From Clusia tigrina (taxonomy: Eukaryota; Arthropoda; Insecta; Diptera; Clusiidae), in contig OV050030.1 of NCBI GenBank assembly GCA_920105625.2, forward strand, positions 161,085,863 to 161,149,862: 64,000 nt of DNA, written 5' to 3'. The notes beneath the pieces are model-generated. The model saw nothing but the letters and a program-made list of their open reading frames with translations, searched no databases and had not been told where the DNA came from. This document shows, one piece after another, positions 35,117 to 45,842 of the stretch. Numbering within the stretch: position 1 is the stretch's first letter; every line of letters begins with the position of its first letter. The position numbers were made by a program, and so were the translations under genes.

Positions 35117-35430
35117 TGTAACATTTATGAAATATTGCGAACATGCTTTTAGGGTGCGTTATGCTATTATGTAAACTTTTAATATATTACAGTTCCGCTT
35201 TTGTGTTGACATTGGTCTTTTATCGAGTAGGTCAGTTGGCTTAACCAACTGACACCAATCAACAATTGCGTAACCGGACCACCAGAAAAGTGCTTACTTA
35301 GACTGTAAGTATTGATTTTAAGAATAACGTCGTATTGTCTCTTTTATCTTAACAACTGAAACCAACACGTTGTTTTACCTTGCAGCTGCAAGTGCCTTGT
35401 TAGGAACCACCAGATCTTCGCCCACGGCCG
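35117..35430 (+). repeat. Gypsy-family LTR fragment (copy A), family of gypsy copy 2
   Basis: It starts TGTAACATTTATGAAATATT inside the Jockey ORF1. It shares CTTTTAGGGTGC, the TATGTAAACTTTTA stretch and a hairpin (35231-35253) with the LTR of gypsy copy 2 (50807-51148, minus). It is cut at 35430 by an errantivirus-type LTR. Confidence 0.7.
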
Positions 35431-35811
35431 AGCTACGGTGTTAAATAAGACAACCTTTCCACTTCACAATAAATTGTTTATGTACTCAATTATTTCAAAG
35501 TACAAGTATTTATATCGTAAAATATGGTTATTCTAAAGAAATTAATTCCATGAATTTACATTCAATTTTAGTTGGATGATTATTGCAAATTTAAATTGAA
35601 GATTTTACAAAGAATTTGGTGATGGATGATGTTACAAAGAATTTGATGCTGGATGGTTTTATGGTGAATTTGCATCTGATGTTTTTAATGGGAATATGAA
35701 TTGGATGATTTTACAAAGAATTTGATGCTGGATGATGTTACAAAGAATTTGATGCTGATGTGGCTGTTGCTGTTGGTATTGATATTGTTGTTGTTAGTTG
35801 CGAATGTAACT
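35431..35811 (-). repeat. Errantivirus-type LTR (copy A)
   Basis: Read on the minus strand it runs AGTTACATTCGCAACTAACA to ...GTAGCT. A purine tract (GAGGGGAGG on the minus strand) lies just upstream, as expected for a 3' LTR. Inside is a degenerate repeat of about 29-30 bp (TTACAAAGAATTTGATGCTG). It is 381 bp, the same length as copy B; a 346-bp relative is at 55122-55467. Confidence 0.78.
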
Positions 35812-36216
35812 CCTCCCCTCTTAGAGTAGCGCTATGGCCGGAGAGAGCTTGATGTGGTCGGAGCGATACTAGGTCGATGGAGGTGCATCTCATAGTGTCT
35901 TCATTTGAGAGTCTTCATGTTGATTTTTTGGTTTCTCCTTGTTTTATGGAAATCGTGCAGTAATCGGTGTTTTCTACTCTGGGGCAAGTTTTGTTCGAAT
36001 ATTAGATATATTCTTCATTATATAATTTATATGGTGTTGTGTCATTAATAGGTTTTGTAATTATGTGAAGTATTTGGTAAATTTTCGTCTACTATTGGTA
36101 TAAATATTATTTGGTAAGAATGTAATAGGCTTTGAGGTTTATTAATTCATAAAAGTTTTTGTCTGGCATTAAATGGGTGTCCTGTGGGTACAATTGTCTA
36201 TGTTTTTAATTTAACT
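35812..36216 (-). pseudogene. 3' internal end of an errantivirus-type element (copy A)
   Basis: Matches 44068-44476 closely. The minus-strand frame reads CPRVENTDYCTISIKQGETK and SGHSATLRGEE before the polypurine tract. In copy B this continues into integrase; in copy A it stops at 36216, where the rearranged palindrome region begins. Confidence 0.6.
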
Positions 36217-36218
36217 CT

Positions 36219-36323
36219 ACTACAATTTAACAAATTTGTTCAGCAAAACAGAGCCACAAACGATTATCTGAAAAAAGCTAAACTGAACTACAATTTAACA
36301 AATTTGTTCAGCAAAACAGAGCC
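36219..36323 (+). repeat. 36-bp direct duplication flanking an integrase-like scrap
   Basis: CTACAATTTAACAAATTTGT plus 16 more bases occurs at 36219-36254 and 36288-36323. The 33 bp between (CGATTATCTGAAAAAAGC...) resembles part of the integrase sequence at 36890, suggesting template switching. Confidence 0.75.
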
Positions 36324-37797
36324 TTGCTTAGAACACAGAATGGCAGTCCTTAATACTTTCATTCTGACATAAATAAGAAAAAAAGCTATTTAAAAAAAAT
36401 TAGACTTCAACAAAAAGAAGTGCAGTGCAAAGTCGACATGAGCCTAAAATAAAAAAAAACGAAGGCGCATATTTGACGGCATAGCCACAACTGGCATGTA
36501 TTGGTTTTAAGTAAATTACTTAATTTTCCATGTAATGTAGTTTATACATATGTATGTATTTATATATAAATAGAAATCTATAACAAAACAATTTAAGCAA
36601 TGCATGCAATTTGTTCTGTTTATTAATATATTATTATCGAAGCAAAATCAACAAAGCACAAAAAAACCCAAAATCTAAAATTTTGAAATAAATGCCAGTA
36701 GCAGCCAACCAAAAAGGAAAGGAACTATATTAGAATTAGACCATGAAGAAATACTTTTTGAAAAAATGATAACATTTTACAACGCTATTCACTCTACAAC
36801 TAAGCTAGCCCCATACGAACTTCTCCATGGCGTAACCGATGAAAAGCTAAAAAAGCTAAAAAGTTTCCATTTAATTACGAACACGAATATCTGAAAAAAC
36901 TAAACGAATACCAAGAGATTCTATATCCCATAGTGAAGAAAAGTAAGAAACAGAAACCTGTAAAAGAACAGACAAACTTCCCAAGATTAGAACAAACCCC
37001 GAAAATTTTGAATCCAATGACGAGGTTTTCAGAAAGGAATGCAGACGACAAAAAATCAGTCCTAGATTCACGAAACATAAAATCAAACAAAACAATATTC
37101 GTTTAGTTTTTTCAGATAATCGTGTACGTTATTAAATGGAAGCTTTTTTGTGAATTTATGGGTTCTGCCATAGAGATGTTCGTATGGGGCTAGTTTAGTT
37201 GTAGAGTGAATAGCGTTGTTGAATGTTATCATTTTTTCAAAAAGAATTTCTTCATGGTCTAATTCTAATATAGTTCCTTTCCTTTTTGGTTGGGTGCTAC
37301 TGGCATTTATTTCAAAATTTTAGATTTTGGGTTTTTCTGAGCTTTGTTGATTTTGCTTCGATAATAATAAAATTAAAAAAAAAAACAAATTGCATGCATT
37401 GCGTAAATTGTTTTGTTCTAAATTTATATTTATATATAAATACATACATATGTATAAACTACGTTACATGGAAAATTAAGTAATTTACTTAAAACCAATA
37501 CATTTTTCCTCAAATCAAAAAAACTAAAAAAATAAAGGGATACATTTTTAATAAATTTCCAGTTTTAAATTAAAAAATATGGTAATTTGAGCCAAGGACA
37601 GTACTTCTTAATTTAGGCTCATGTCGACTTTGCACAGCACTTCTTTTTGTTGAAGTCTAATTTTTTTTAAATGTCGCGCTTCGTCCAATTCTCTTTCTAA
37701 CATCCACCTAGCTTTTTTTCTTATTTATGTCAGAATGAAAGTATTAAGGACTGCCATTCTGTGTTCTAAGCAAGGCTCTGTTTTGCTGAACAAATTT
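36300..37797. repeat. Large imperfect palindrome (arms 36300-36910 and 37096-37797)
   Basis: The left arm reads AAATTTGTTCAGCAAAACAG at 36300 and its complement ends the right arm at 37797. Shared features in inverted order are CACAGAATGGCAGTCCTTAA, AAAGTCGACATGAGCC, the AAGTAAATTACTTAATTTTC stretch, and an integrase piece. The arms differ by indels (611 versus 702 bp); the spacer is 36911-37095 (185 bp). The arms join an unknown A+T-rich sequence to integrase in mid-frame, so the unit formed after the retroelement was already broken. Confidence 0.88.
36717..37110 (+). pseudogene. Gypsy/errantivirus integrase C-terminal fragment
   Basis: Frames read GTILELDHEEILFEKMITFY, NAIHSTTKLAPYELLHG and LKKLNEYQEILYPIVKKSKK, which is the end of the integrase catalytic core and the region after it. 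The inverted copy at 37096-37285 (minus) covers the first part. The native context of the same sequence is at about 44470-44995 (minus). Confidence 0.75.
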
Positions 37798-38600
37798 GGA
37801 TATACAACATCTGTCGTTATTAATATATGTTGAATTTATGATATACTAGTATTAATCTAGTGTTGTAACTCTGTTCAGTCTGTTACGTTAGTAAATGTGT
37901 CCGGACCAGTTTTCTATTGGCATGCTGGTCGCTGCCTATGAAGGTGGCAAGTCAGAGGACTGCCCAAATATTCATATATTATTATTATGAAAAAGGCAAG
38001 TTCTAATAAACTGCCGAGGAAGAAAGACTCTTGTGTTCTGTTTGTAAGCAAGACAAGAAGTGTTCATGCTCTGAATTTTTATTTTACAAGTAACCTCGGT
38101 TGCTATAATAAACTTATTCTAATCTATTATACAGTTTTTGAATCTAAAGTGTTATACGACTTGCTTACCCCAAGTGGAACGCGCATGCCTGTAGTGCATA
38201 ATCGTTCACGAGTGTAGAGCACGTACCCTATTGGTGCGATCTATTTACTTGCGACCATATACTGCATTAGATGGAGTATATGGTCTGCAGTGTGGCAGAC
38301 ATGTGCAACAAGATCGTCCGCCTGTCGTTTTGCCCGCTCTTATGACTATACGTCATATCGTCGAACTCAAAGGCGTGAGAAAGCATTGAGCGACGGTTGT
38401 GGCACGAGTATCGAGTGTCGAGCTCTGTCTGGACAGTCCGATACTTGTTTCTTGTTATCGCATAACGATAAACAAATCGTGGGAGAATGACAGACAAGGG
38501 ATAGTGTGTGCCGTTTAATTGTTGCGCACATGATATCACTCGTGAAGGCTGTCTGTATCTTTGGGTGCATTAAGGTACATCACACGGAGTGCTTTTGAAT
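37798..38600. other. Unassigned region with a short perfect inverted repeat
   Basis: No gene recognised. GACCATATACT (38253-38263) pairs perfectly with AGTATATGGTC (38275-38285). GCATTAAGGTRCAT occurs twice (about 38567, 38601). It may include the terminal part of the P-superfamily relic. Confidence 0.35.
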
Positions 38601-38619
38601 GCATTAAGGTGCATTTGCA

Positions 38620-40240
38620 TTAAGTGTTTAGAAATGCATTACAAATTATTATATCCTTTATACCAATTTGGTGGCAACTCTTATCGAAAATTTCACTGAA
38701 GACTTTAAAGTGGAGCTGGCATATAGAAAAGAATCCGTCTGATGGATTCTGTAGATTAAGTTTGGATTCACTGTAGTTTTTTAATTTAATGAAAATCTCA
38801 GAATCTAATGTTAACTCGTCCAGTTTCGCCATTATGTATTAACACTTATCGCAACTGTTTCTTTGGAAACTAGCCATAATACCATACCCAATATAAGAAC
38901 GAGCTGCGGCTATCTCAGGTGCGAACTCTGCTTCATTTGGAATATTTGAAAGAGAGCATGACTTCTCCTCATCAAGAATAGATGCTTGCTCTTCAATAGT
39001 AGGACACGAATTCCCATCAAAATCTAATTGCAAATCCAAATTAAGGTCTTCATCATTTTCACTATTTCTGTTTTTGATAAAATTTTGAGTTGTAAACTTC
39101 ATTGACATTAATTTGCTAGTTAAATTTTGTACCTCTCTAGTAGACGGGTTGGTATTATTAGCTAGTTTAGATCGAAATGCTGCGAACAAATTTTCGAAAC
39201 TGTCTTGATTTAAACGACCTAAGCACAAACATTTTATTTCCTCGCTTTCATTAAATAGATCTTTGGCCAGATCGGACATGGCAGTTAAAGTAAGGTTTAA
39301 ACGTTCTATGCAAGATCTACGGAAAAGTGACGGAAATTCGAAAGATGTGATGTAATTCAGAAAAGTTTGAAGTTCCTCAAACTTCTAGTCGTTTCTCGTC
39401 AAAGGATGCTTAATTTTATTTTTATTCCAGAAACTTTTTGAATCACAAATGTCGAAACCATTATTAAAAGCTTTAATAAACCGCACTGTCGCTTCTGCAT
39501 TAATTGCGTTTCGTTCGGATTTAAATAAGCCTTGTTAAGAACAAAAAGTAATACCAGCTGCGACAGTATTGCTGAGTGCTTGAACTGCTAAACATACTCT
39601 CATTTTATCAAACAATTTTGGATAAATATGTCTAGTAGTGAGTTTCGGTGCTAAACATGTGGTCTTCGATTTTCTATCGATTTTCTATCGATTTAAAAAA
39701 TTCTCGTATAACAATCCAACTAGTAATACCATCAGCTGTACGAATGTTACTTGATAATAGAGCATTTCTAAGACTTTCAAGCAAGTGGCAATAATCGTAA
39801 AAAATATAAATTTTTTTTTAATTAAACACAAAATAATTATCAAAATAGTTTTCATTAAGCCTATTGAATCAATTAACCTTGTAACCTGGTCCGACACCAT
39901 CCCTTTAATGTGCAGACCACAAATTGTAAGGACCTGTTGGTTTTGTGTCACGATTTTTTGTAGTTTCTCACCTAAGTAATACAATAATAAATTATGAATT
40001 AATTAATATAATACACGAAAGTTTCTACCAGTCATCGAGTTCTTTGAAAAGTAGAAACTGAAGACATATTTCCATGTACCGACAATACCTTTTCTCATAA
40101 AGAAAAGGAATTTCGATGCCACATCTTTGTCTCTGTTCCCATTTCCATAATCGGTGAAACCATCTATTCGGTCCGTAGCTGCGTTGTACTCGAGGTCTCT
40201 TCTACCACCAAACTCGTCCATCAGTAATACACAACACTTT
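38620..40240 (-). pseudogene. P-element-superfamily transposase relic
   Basis: On the minus strand, in order: MDEFGGRRDLEYNAATDRID, GFTDYGNGNRDKDVASK and GIVGTWKYVFSFYFS (40221-40050); GEKLQKIVTQNQQVL and ICGLHIKGMVSDQ (39970-39880); YDYCHLLESLRNALLSS in a shifted frame; PKLTTRHIYPKLFDKMRVCL (about 39655-39600); and LGRLNQDSFENLFAAFRSK (about 39225-39170). This order matches the catalytic and C-terminal domains of P/THAP9-like transposases. Several frameshifts and a stop near 39540 disable it. The N-terminal THAP DNA-binding part is absent; the sequence meets a Jockey copy at 40348. Confidence 0.82.
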
Positions 40241-40429
40241 TACCTTTCAGACATCGCTGACACAACCATTTTTAAATTCATTTCGATAACTTAATTTTTG
40301 CCCTCTGTAAGTTTAGTGATTGGGCTCCATCTGTACAATTGTTACCTCCAGTGCACACTCTTCGCAAGATCAATCGAAACGCAGCGTCTGTGCAGATCAA
40401 CAAACATTTCAGTCTGTACTTATCGTTCT

Positions 40430-41425
40430 TATCGTTCGCTTTCTCCCAAAAAGCTATCATAAAATTCTTGAGTCTTACTTATCCAATAGACGTTTCAGGG
40501 TAAAAGTAAACGAATTCATTTCCGAAGATTTTCCAATTTTAGCCGGTGTGCCCCAAGGTAGCGTTCTTAGCCCTACATTATATGTAATATTCACATCTGA
40601 TACTCCTATAAGTGAAAGTACGCTAATTTCAACATTTGCGGATGATACCGCCATACTCAGTTGCAATAAATGTTCGATAAAGGCGTCGAGAGCACTACAA
40701 GAGCACCTATTTATGGTAGAAGAATGGCTAGGAACGCGGCGTATAAAGGTCAATGAACAAAAAAGCAACCACGTAACATTCTCTTTGAGGCCTGGTACGT
40801 GTCCAGCCATTCGGCTCAATAATATCGAGATTCCACAAGCTAATGAAGTCACCTATCTCGGCATTCATTTAGACAGGCGATTAACTTGGCGTACGCACAT
40901 TTCAGCTAAAATTTTAAATATGAAGTTGAAGGTCGCCAAGCTGCATTGGCTAATACACCACAAATCTACCTTAAGTCTAGAATACAAAATCCTTCTATAC
41001 AATGCAGTTATTAAGCCGATATGGTTGTACGGGATTCAACTGTGGGGTAATGCATCCGCTTATAACATTGCCATAATTCAAAGGTTTCAGTCGACGATAC
41101 TTAGGTTAATAACAGGTGCTCCATGGTACATGCGTAACGATGATATTCACAAAGACCTGAAAATACCAACAGTTATCACACAAATAAATGCTAGAAAGCA
41201 GATATACAGAGCAAAACTAGAAAATCACCCGAATCCACTAGTTTAATCCATCGCAAATCCGATAAGCCGATCCCGCCTGCCGAACCGAAATTTTGATGGC
41301 CAAATACAATTTGGGGTTAAAATAATTTTTTAGTGACTTGTTTTAAGATTTGATATACTTATTGTTAGGCTTAATTTAAGCAGATTCAATAAATAATAAC
41401 TTCTTGTAAAAAAAAAAAAAAAAAA
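40430..41425 (+). mobile_element. 5'-truncated Jockey inserted into the Jockey copy B 5' UTR
   Basis: From about 40441 it encodes the RT C-terminal half: SYHKILESYLSNRRF, LAGVPQGSVLSPTLY, the intact catalytic FADDTAIL (about 40638) and the tail YLGIHLDRRLTWRTHISAK. The stop is at about 41246, then the 3' UTR and 18 A (41408-41425). The host 5' UTR reads ...CGTTCT before it and TTGTTCTGAGTG after it, consistent with a short target duplication. The family is that of 5813-7805. Confidence 0.85.
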
Positions 41426-41823
41426 TTGTTCTGAGTGAGTCAACCAACTTGCTAGAGAAGATAAAAACACAACTCTCTGTCTCACCGATGCCTTAAGAAC
41501 ACCACACAGACTCATTATAACTCTTGTCTCACCGAATGCAGCCACTGCAACAAATTTTTGATACAGCCAAGCAATATGTACGATGTCACTGCAGCTACAG
41601 CTCTGACAAATTACTTAACGGCAAATTTATCAGAAAATGCCACTGTATCTTTAGAAAATGAAACAGACCATGATGTAAGCACAGGTGGTAGACAAATTAA
41701 ACCAACATCACCCGATGGTGGGAAAAGTATTGTGACACGAAATGGTGCATCTATACAGACTGGCATAGATCGGTATATAGAGGTAATGCGAAAGTTAAGT
41801 TCACAAAAAAACGGAAATAAAAG

Positions 41824-42456
41824 TGTATCGAATCGACAATAAAATTATGGCAATACTTACCGCAATCCGACTTAAATCAAAACACAATTGTTTTAAGTGG
41901 AAAAGCATACGAAAAACCACTTTTTATTGCTCTTATAATTATGCACATTTGTAGCTCAACAATAAATCGGCATGTATGCGATTCATGTATATATGTATAT
42001 ACAATTAGTGAAAATGCACAAGCTCTAGTGCGTTTGCTCATATGCATGAACGGACCTGCATATGTGTAAATAGTAGTATATGTATATATATAATGTATAA
42101 TGCTTATGTCCAGCAATGTGAACATAAATAATGTCAACGTATATAATCTATTCATGACTATGCTCTCGAATACCTGTGGTACTGCTCATACTTACTCTTG
42201 TGTATAAGCTCTGTATAGGATCCTGCTCTAAGATCCCCTGCTCTGCACCACTCTATTGGCTCAACTCCCTGCACATAGATTGCACTTATATATTTGTGCA
42301 CTGCACATCACCACCGCACTGCTCTTTGTTCTCTCTCGCACTGCTCCATTGGCACAACCGCACAGCTCCATCGTCAGAAACGAACTAACTTTAAAATACT
42401 CGCTGATCCTATTTTCGCTATATGCGAAACTCAAACGCATGGTTGCATTTGATACA
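41824..42456. repeat. Solo LTR, 633 bp, with 5-bp target duplication
   Basis: Ends are TGTATC and GATACA (6-bp inverted termini, TG..CA). AAAAG flanks both sides (41819-41823, 42457-42461). The duplicated composite copy A lacks it: the corresponding site near 34165 reads straight through. Such a structure arises by LTR-LTR recombination. The family is unknown to me; 5-bp duplications are usual in several LTR superfamilies. Confidence 0.85.
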
Positions 42457-43360
42457 AAAAGATATAGGCAAAAAATTCGAGACTAACTCTCATCCGGCGA
42501 ATATATCTGCCTCTCCTAAACAAATAACTAGTAGCACTTTGGGTCAGAGCAGATTTGCACTATTAGCAAATGAAAACGTTGACTCAACAATTCCACTGCC
42601 AAAACTTCTATGCCACCACCAATCTACTAGCGAGAGAGATGCTCAAATGCTTGCAACTGTAGCTAGTATTGTAGGAAATAATAATTTCCACGTAAGGTCC
42701 ATAACAAACGGAAATATAAAAGAAACGAATCTACAGACATACAATGAAAGCGATTAGCACAAAATTGCATCATATCTTGCTAAAAATAGTAAAATCTACT
42801 ATACATACATACATATAGTTGTTATTAAAGGTATTGAGAATAGTGTAAGTACTAATGAAATCAAAGATTCTCTGGAAATTGCAGGAGTTAAAGTTAAAAC
42901 GGTATTCAACATTAAAAACAGAGACAAAGTACCACAACCACTATTTCAAGTAGAACTTGAACCGAATGGAAGAAAATTAAAAAGTGGCGAAGCACACCCA
43001 ATATACCATCTACAACACAAAAAAAGGCCCTGTCCAATGCTTCAGTTGCCAAGAATACGGGCACACAAAATCGGACTATAACTTACGCACTGTTTGTGTT
43101 GCCTGTGGGGACCTTCACCATTCCTCCAAGTGTTTGTCGGACAAATCAAACATAAATGCCAAAAATTGCAGCAACTGTGGGGAAAACCACACGGCCAAAT
43201 AAAGAGGCTCCCCAGTGCCTTTAGCACTCAAATATAAATTAGATCAAAAACAACAACCAGCTTTTCATTACACAGATTATGCCAAATCAATCGAACCCCG
43301 TAAGCAACTGACCAGTGACAATGCTTCTACATCAAGGTCATATTGTTGTGTCAGAATCAA

Positions 43361-43686
43361 TGTAACATTTATGAAATATTGCGCACATGCTTTTAGGGTG
43401 CGTTAAGTAGTATAGCGCCTATTATGTAAACTTTTAAGATATTACAGTCCCGCTTTTGTCTTGACATTGGTCTTATATCGAGTAGGTCAGTTGGCTTAAC
43501 CAACTGACACCAATCAACAATTGCGTAACCAGACTGTAAGTATTCATTGTAAAATAGTATATAAGACATGATTTTAAGAATAAAGTCGTATTGTCTCTTG
43601 TATCTTAACAACTAAAACCAACACGGTGTTTTACCTTGCAACTGTAAGTGCCTTATTAGGAACCAGCAGATCTTCGTCCACGCCCG
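43361..43686 (+). repeat. Gypsy-family LTR fragment (copy B)
   Basis: Same start (TGTAACATTTATGAAATATT) and same insertion point in Jockey ORF1 as copy A. It contains a TATA-like AGTATATAAGAC, an AATAAA about 15 bp further on, and the hairpin at 43486-43508. It is cut by the errantivirus-type LTR at 43687. Confidence 0.72.
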
Positions 43687-44067
43687 AGTTACGGTGTTAA
43701 ATAAGACAACCTTTCCACTTCACAATAAATTTTTTATGTACTCAAATATTTCAAAGTACAAGTATTTATATCGTAAAATATGGTTATTCTAAAGAAATTA
43801 ATTTAATGAATTTACATTTAATTTTAGTTGGATGATTATTGAAAATTTAAATTGTAGATTTTACAAAGAATTTGGTGATGGATGATGTTACAAAGAATTT
43901 GATGCTGGATGGTTTTATGGTGAATTTGAATCTGATGTTTTTAACGGGAATATGAATTGGATGATTTTACAAAGAATTTGATGCTGGATGATGTTACAAA
44001 GAATTTGATGCTGATGTGGCTGTTGCTGTTGGTATTGATATTGTTGTTGTTAGTTGCGAATGTAACT
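43687..44067 (-). repeat. Errantivirus-type 3' LTR (copy B)
   Basis: 381 bp with inverted ends AGTTAC/GTAACT. On the minus strand a purine tract (44068-44080) precedes it, so it is the 3' LTR of the minus-strand element whose integrase lies at 44470-44995. Confidence 0.82.
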
Positions 44068-44995
44068 CCTCCCCTCTTAGAGTAGCGCTATGGCCGGAGA
44101 GAGCTTGATGTGGTCGGAGCGATACTAGGTCGATGGAGGTGCATCTCATAGTGTCTTCATTTGAGAGTCTTCATGTTGATTTTTTGGTTTCTCCTTGTTT
44201 TATGGAAATCGTGCAGTAATCGGTGTTTTCTACTCTGGGGCAAGTTTTGTTCGAATATTAGATATATTCTTCATTATATAATTTATATGGTGTTGTGTCA
44301 TTAATAGGTTTTGTAATTATGTGAAGTATTTGGTAAATTTTCGTCTACTATTGGTATAAATATTATTTGGTAAGAATGTAATAGGCTTTGAGGTTTATTA
44401 ATTCATAAAAGTTTTTGTCTGGCATTAAATGGGTGTCCTGTGGGTACAATTGTCTATGTATTTAATTTAACTCTTTTGGACTTAGGTTTGTATTAATACT
44501 TAGTTCTACTAAGACTATTCCTTGTTTCCTATTTTCGAATATTTTTTCCTTTTTTGTATTTTTGCTTTATGCAATTTTTTGTTTGTTGTTAAAAGAGTTA
44601 GTTTGTTGTTTTGTTTGAATTTATGTTTCGTGAATCTAGGAGTGCTTTTGTTTCGTCTGCATTCCTTTCTGAAAACCTCGTCATTGGATTCAAAATTTTC
44701 GGGGTTTGTTCTAATCTTGGGAAGTTTGTCTGTTCTTTTACAGGTTTCTGTTTCTAACTTTTCTTCACTATGGGAATATATATCTCTTGGTATTCGTTTA
44801 GTTTTTTCAGATAATCGTGACCGTTATTAAATGGAAGCTTTTTTGTGAATTTATCGGTTCTGCCATGGAGAAGTTCGTATGGGGCTAGTTTAGTTGTAGA
44901 GTGAATAGCGTTGTTATATGTTATCATTGTTTCAAAAAGTATTTCTTCATGGTCTAATTCTAATATAGTTCCTTTCATTTCTGTTTGTATGGGCT
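44068..44995 (-). pseudogene. Errantivirus-type pol end and 3' internal region (copy B)
   Basis: Minus strand: GTILELDHEEILFETMITYN, NAIHSTTKLAPYELLHGRTD, NNGHDYLKKLNEYQEIYIP (44990-44755), then RTNPENFESNDEVFRKEC and TPRFTKHKFKQNNK in other frames, and HLMPDKNFYELINLKAYY near 44430-44375. It is the integrase end of a 17.6/297-like element with a frame break near 44750. The upstream side ends at 44995, where an unrelated module begins. The RT and gag are gone. Confidence 0.72.
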
Positions 44996-45296
44996 GATGT
45001 GAGACACTACGCGCAGCAATGCGTTCTATTGTGGAAGTGCTTTTCTTTGGCTTTCTCATAATTGTATTTTTTTTGTCGTTGCCTTCGATGTGTAGACTAT
45101 CGGTATTTCTCTGACATACACTCTTAATGACGTAATCTGTGTACTCTGATCGGATACCAGTCTCAATGTCCTCTTGTATTATATCATATTTCATATGTAA
45201 ATCACATTTCATATGTTCATACTCTAGATTGGACATACGAGTGCATTTTCTTAAACCTATAGTACATATGTGTAATTTTTCTTCTCTTTTTTTCAA
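44996..45296 (-). pseudogene. Unrecognised protein module, copy 1
   Basis: The minus-strand frame reads MSNLEYEHMKCDLHMKYDII, QEDIETGIRSEYTDYVIKSV, CQRNTDSLHIEG and KSTSTIERIAARSVSHQP, continuing in frame into the integrase piece at 44995. I do not recognise the domain. It is rich in D/E/Y and helical. A second copy lies at 45843-46217. The fusion to integrase is probably accidental. Confidence 0.5.
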
Positions 45297-45842
45297 ATTC
45301 GCCTTATTTGGGTTCTATTATTCTATTTTTTTTTTTTTTGTATTCTATTTTTTAAACTTTTTTTTCTTATTACATCTTCTTTTATAGTTTTTTTTCTCTT
45401 CTGTTTTATTTTGTTCTTAAATCTCTATCTTTTTTTCCTTTTTTTTTTGTAGTTATATTCCCCTTTTTATGTTTGGTCTTTCATCGACTCTTTTCTCACT
45501 GGCGTATAAACAAACAAAATTAAAAACTAATTACATATTTAGATAATGCGACACTTTCATGAATACGGTCGTCTGCTATTGTTGGTCCTGGTAATGCCCA
45601 TCCTGCGAGAGTGAAGTCCCTCGATGAACTCAGCATACCCCTCCCTTATTTCTGGATCGGTACGCACAAAGATGTTATAGGTTGGCGACTTGGTTTGCCA
45701 TTAAAACTTTGCTTTTAGTGGCCTTCTTCTTTCCATCTATATAGCGTGCCACACGGCTGTAGGTGGTACTGCCTCTGCTTATAGTATTCAACTTGTAAAA
45801 AACATTTGGAATACATGAGAGATTACAATACTCCTTCTTACT
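45297..45842. other. Pyrimidine-rich and unassigned stretch
   Basis: 45297-45480 is strongly T-rich (several runs of 7-14 T) on the plus strand. 45480-45842 has no recognisable gene. Confidence 0.5.

Larger units (their letters stand above)
40348..43360 (+). mobile_element. Jockey-clade 5' part (copy B), interrupted twice
   Basis: The 5' UTR starts CCAGTGCACACTCTTCGCAA (40348-40429), is interrupted by a truncated Jockey (40430-41425), resumes at 41426, and has ORF1 ATG at 41576 (MYDVTA; STGGRQIKPTSPDGGKSIV). It is interrupted again by a solo LTR (41824-42456), then continues with LPKLLCHHQSTSERDAQMLA, the middle domain and zinc knuckles (43030-43200) up to a gypsy LTR at 43361. The ORF has stops at 42756 and 43199. 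It matches copy A along its length. Confidence 0.87.

Noticed and set aside
38253..38285. Perfect 11-bp inverted repeat as a transposon end or terminator
   Set aside because: Too short and isolated. There is no matching target duplication or second copy in the window.
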